Below, piece by piece: positions 62,536-64,000 of a DNA stretch of 64,000 bases (its first letter is position 1; each line of letters starts with the position of its first letter). The DNA is from Streptomyces puniciscabiei (GTDB taxonomy: Bacteria > Actinomycetota > Actinomycetes > Streptomycetales > Streptomycetaceae). Under the pieces are notes generated by a model that saw nothing but the letters and a program-made list of their open reading frames with translations, made no database searches and was not told the DNA's origin. Location: the NCBI RefSeq assembly GCF_006715785.1, contig NZ_VFNX01000002.1:930001-994000 (forward strand), given 5' to 3'. The translations under genes were made by a program, and so were the position numbers.

Positions 62536-63165
62536 AGCCCCACCACCCACGTACGGCAAGAGCTCTCGCCAGGCGGCACCCACGGTGTCAGCCGGCCAGG
62601 CCCGGAGGCGGGAGGGACTGTACAAGCTGGTGAGAGGCCGGCCGGGGGGCTCCGCCACAGGCGCCCTGCGCCACCTGCTGCGAGCACATCCCACTTGGTG
62701 GCCGCATCTGCCGTCAGTACTGCCCGACCACCTTCTGCAAGCCGACGGTCCGAGCCGCGTGTCGGCACCCGGCGGAGGTCAGGTAGGCGCTTGAGCGTCC
62801 ACCAGCTCCCGCTGTGTGCTTCGGGCGTTCGATGAAGACCCTCGCAGCACGCCGGCCACATCATGGTTCATCAGGTTCTCGCCCCGAGCGCAGGCAGTGT
62901 CCAGGACAGCGTTGATCGCGGTGACACCGGTGCCGTGGCGCTGCCGGTCAGGCAGGACCGCGCACGGGGCAAGCGCCAGCGCTCCTGCCCGTCCACCCGA
63001 CAGCGGATCAGCAGCACATGGCCGACCACCGCGCAGGTCGGCCTCGGGTCCAGGTTGGCATGGAATGACCGTGATCAGGACCTCCACCATCGAGTAGCCC
63101 ACCTCGCAGGACAGCACCTCCTGCGTGACGGAGACAAGCACTGAAAATCCACAGCCCTGCACTTG
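62536..63165. other. 630-bp stretch with no supported gene
   Basis: Open frames of up to 126 codons exist on both strands, for example MVEVLITVIPCQPGPEADLRG on the minus strand, but none has a family match by eye or a convincing start. Possible decayed DNA. Confidence 0.35.
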
Positions 63166-63375
63166 CTACTGAGCTCCCTGCGGCCGGCAGTCGTCAGATC
63201 CTGCCCTTGGACTGCCGTCAGGTTGGAACGTTCCTGCCACCCGGTGAAGTGCCGGGCAGAGAAGCTCCTCGATCAACTCGGGCACCTTGAGATCAGCGGC
63301 GGCGGCGCCAAGGCCCAGATCTCCTTGAAGCAGCGTCACCCAACTCTGGACAGTCGGATGCCATTCGCGGGTCAT
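63166..63375 (-). CDS. Small hypothetical protein coupled to MarR gene (69 aa)
   Basis: ATG 63375 overlaps the MarR stop (ATGA, 63372-63375), and GAGGGG lies just before it, so translation would be coupled. The product starts MTREWHPTVQSWVTLLQGDLG, continues KVPELIEELLCPALH and ends PRAGSDDCRPQGAQ. It is a small soluble protein of unrecognised family; it may be the start of a longer gene that has been truncated. Overlap and spacing support it, while sequence alone does not. Confidence 0.5.
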   Translation of the reverse strand: MTREWHPTVQSWVTLLQGDLGLGAAAADLKVPELIEELLCPALHRVAGTFQPDGSPRAGSDDCRPQGAQ

Positions 63376-63827
63376 GTCCCCTCGTCCGGGCCGGCCGTGG
63401 GGCCCGCCTCGAGGGTTGCGCGAAGAGCGGCCAGGGTTGAGGCGATGCGGGCCAGGCCGTCGGGGGGAACCGCCGCGGTCAGTGAGATGAGCTCGCTTTC
63501 GACAATGGGGCGGGAAGCGGACAACTTCTTCTCCCCCGCGGACGTGAGGCGGAGGACGGACGAGCGTCGGTCGTGTGGGTGCGCGACCCGCAGGCACCAG
63601 CCCGCAGCCACCAGCCGGTCGACCGCCTTGCTGACGGCCCCCACGGTGATCCCCAGTTCGCCGACGATGTCGAGCACGCGGCACCCCGGCACGCGGTCGA
63701 TGATCTCCAAAAGCTCGAACTGTCCCAGTCCCAGCCCCTGTTCGGCGCGCAACCGGGCGCTCACCGCGTTGTAGAGCCGGGTCTCGACGCGGACCAGATC
63801 GGTGAAGATCGGGGTGATGTGACTCAC
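63372..63827 (-). CDS. MarR-family transcriptional regulator
   Basis: A 151-residue winged-helix regulator. The N-terminal helix (ITPIFTDLVRVETRLYNAVSARLRAEQG) forms the dimer interface. The DNA-binding part is FELLEIIDRVPGCRVLDIVGELGITVGAVSKAVDRLVAAGW, and the wing is PHDRRSSVLRLTSAGEKKL. GTG 63827 with GGAG 5 bases upstream is chosen; ATG 63905 would add 26 residues of low complexity. Palindromes at 63841 and 63888 lie between it and a divergent gene, so it probably represses both. The ligand is unknown; phenolic compounds are typical for the family. Confidence 0.92.
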   Translation of the reverse strand: MSHITPIFTDLVRVETRLYNAVSARLRAEQGLGLGQFELLEIIDRVPGCRVLDIVGELGITVGAVSKAVDRLVAAGWCLRVAHPHDRRSSVLRLTSAGEKKLSASRPIVESELISLTAAVPPDGLARIASTLAALRATLEAGPTAGPDEGT

Positions 63828-63840
63828 ATTAGCTCCAGTA

Positions 63841-63903
63841 GATTCCCGGGAATCATCTTCCTTGGAATCCGGTTGGGTCGGGCAGGTGGATTCCCAGGAA
63901 TCC
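63841..63903. promoter_or_regulatory. Two MarR-type operator palindromes
   Basis: GATTCCCGGGAATC (63841-63854) is a perfect 14-bp palindrome, and GGATTCCCAGGAATCC (63888-63903) has perfect 7-bp arms around CA. They share TTCCC(G/A)GGAA. A half-site-like GGAATCC occurs at 63864-63870. They sit in the gap between the MarR gene and the divergent gene at 63935. Confidence 0.65.
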
Positions 63904-63934
63904 ATCCTCGCACCCCGCCCCATGGAGGCCCCGC

Positions 63935-64000
63935 ATGTCCCGACAGCAGCGCGACGCCCTGGACGCCATACTCCGTTCCGCCCCTCGTAGCGAGAGGCGG
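63935..64000 (+). CDS. Alpha/beta hydrolase-like gene, first 22 codons only
   Basis: ATG 63935 follows GGAGG by 6 bases, and the visible residues MSRQQRDALDAILRSAPRSE match the usual N-terminus of steryl-acetyl-hydrolase-like alpha/beta hydrolases (Aes/Est type) that are often regulated by MarR. Only 66 bases are in the window, so the assignment is tentative. Confidence 0.4.
   Translation, partial: MSRQQRDALDAILRSAPRSERR

Noticed and set aside
1..64000. tRNA, rRNA, CRISPR or phage structural genes
   Set aside because: No tRNA-like cloverleaf, repeat-spacer array or phage head/tail gene was seen by eye. This does not replace a tRNAscan or CRISPR search.

Overview
The window is high-GC actinobacterial DNA, almost certainly from a Streptomyces chromosome. 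The GC-rich third codon positions, the frequent GTG starts, the LAL/TetR/MarR regulators, the DUF1876 and SHOCT stress genes, the KilB-like plasmid protein and the specialised-metabolism genes all point that way. All names come from reading motifs in translations by eye; no database search was possible.

Layout. 1-10848: a partial acyl-CoA synthetase; a P450 plus terpene synthase pair followed by a giant LAL regulator (1018-6509); then an oppositely oriented lipid-oxidation group (acyl-CoA synthetase, nitronate monooxygenase-like enzyme, phytoene-desaturase-like oxidase). 10966-19842: a Ser/Thr kinase with TPR repeats, an MpaB-type oxygenase, an NmrA-like reductase, then a decaying stress cluster (broken universal stress proteins, a CBS remnant, a SHOCT peptide, an intact DUF1876 gene, a broken XRE fragment) around an intact kinase/phosphotransferase fusion. 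19843-24800: a mobile-DNA graveyard with one well-preserved IS5-family (ISL2-like) copy sitting inside a small membrane-protein gene. 24889-30453: two lipoproteins, a DUF2993 protein, an MMPL exporter and its divergent TetR regulator with palindromic operators. 30602-32049: truncated IS3 and IS630 transposases and a 66-bp near-perfect hairpin. 32138-39743: an SDR, TetR, VOC protein, alpha/beta hydrolase, FAD monooxygenase, a frameshifted IS5-type copy, a chitinase 3' remnant and a HIT protein.

39846-59428 is the most interesting region: an apparent four-gene minus-strand operon of about 19.6 kb. A fatty-acyl-AMP ligase is followed by a 4585-residue protein read as ACP-KS-AT-DH-KR-ACP-KS-AT-DH-KR-ACP-condensation-FkbH, then a carrier protein-thioester reductase and an alpha/beta hydrolase. 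The last three genes overlap by 4 bp. Inferred logic: a fatty acid is activated and loaded on the N-terminal carrier, extended twice to a branched dienoyl chain, joined by the condensation domain to a glyceryl unit loaded by the FkbH domain, and released reductively. A C-terminal FkbH behind a condensation domain in a PKS is unusual and makes this the best candidate for an undescribed pathway.

59429-64000: a promoter region, a 5'-truncated HelD-like helicase, one unrecognised conserved-looking gene, and a MarR regulator with palindromic operators divergent from a gene that leaves the window.
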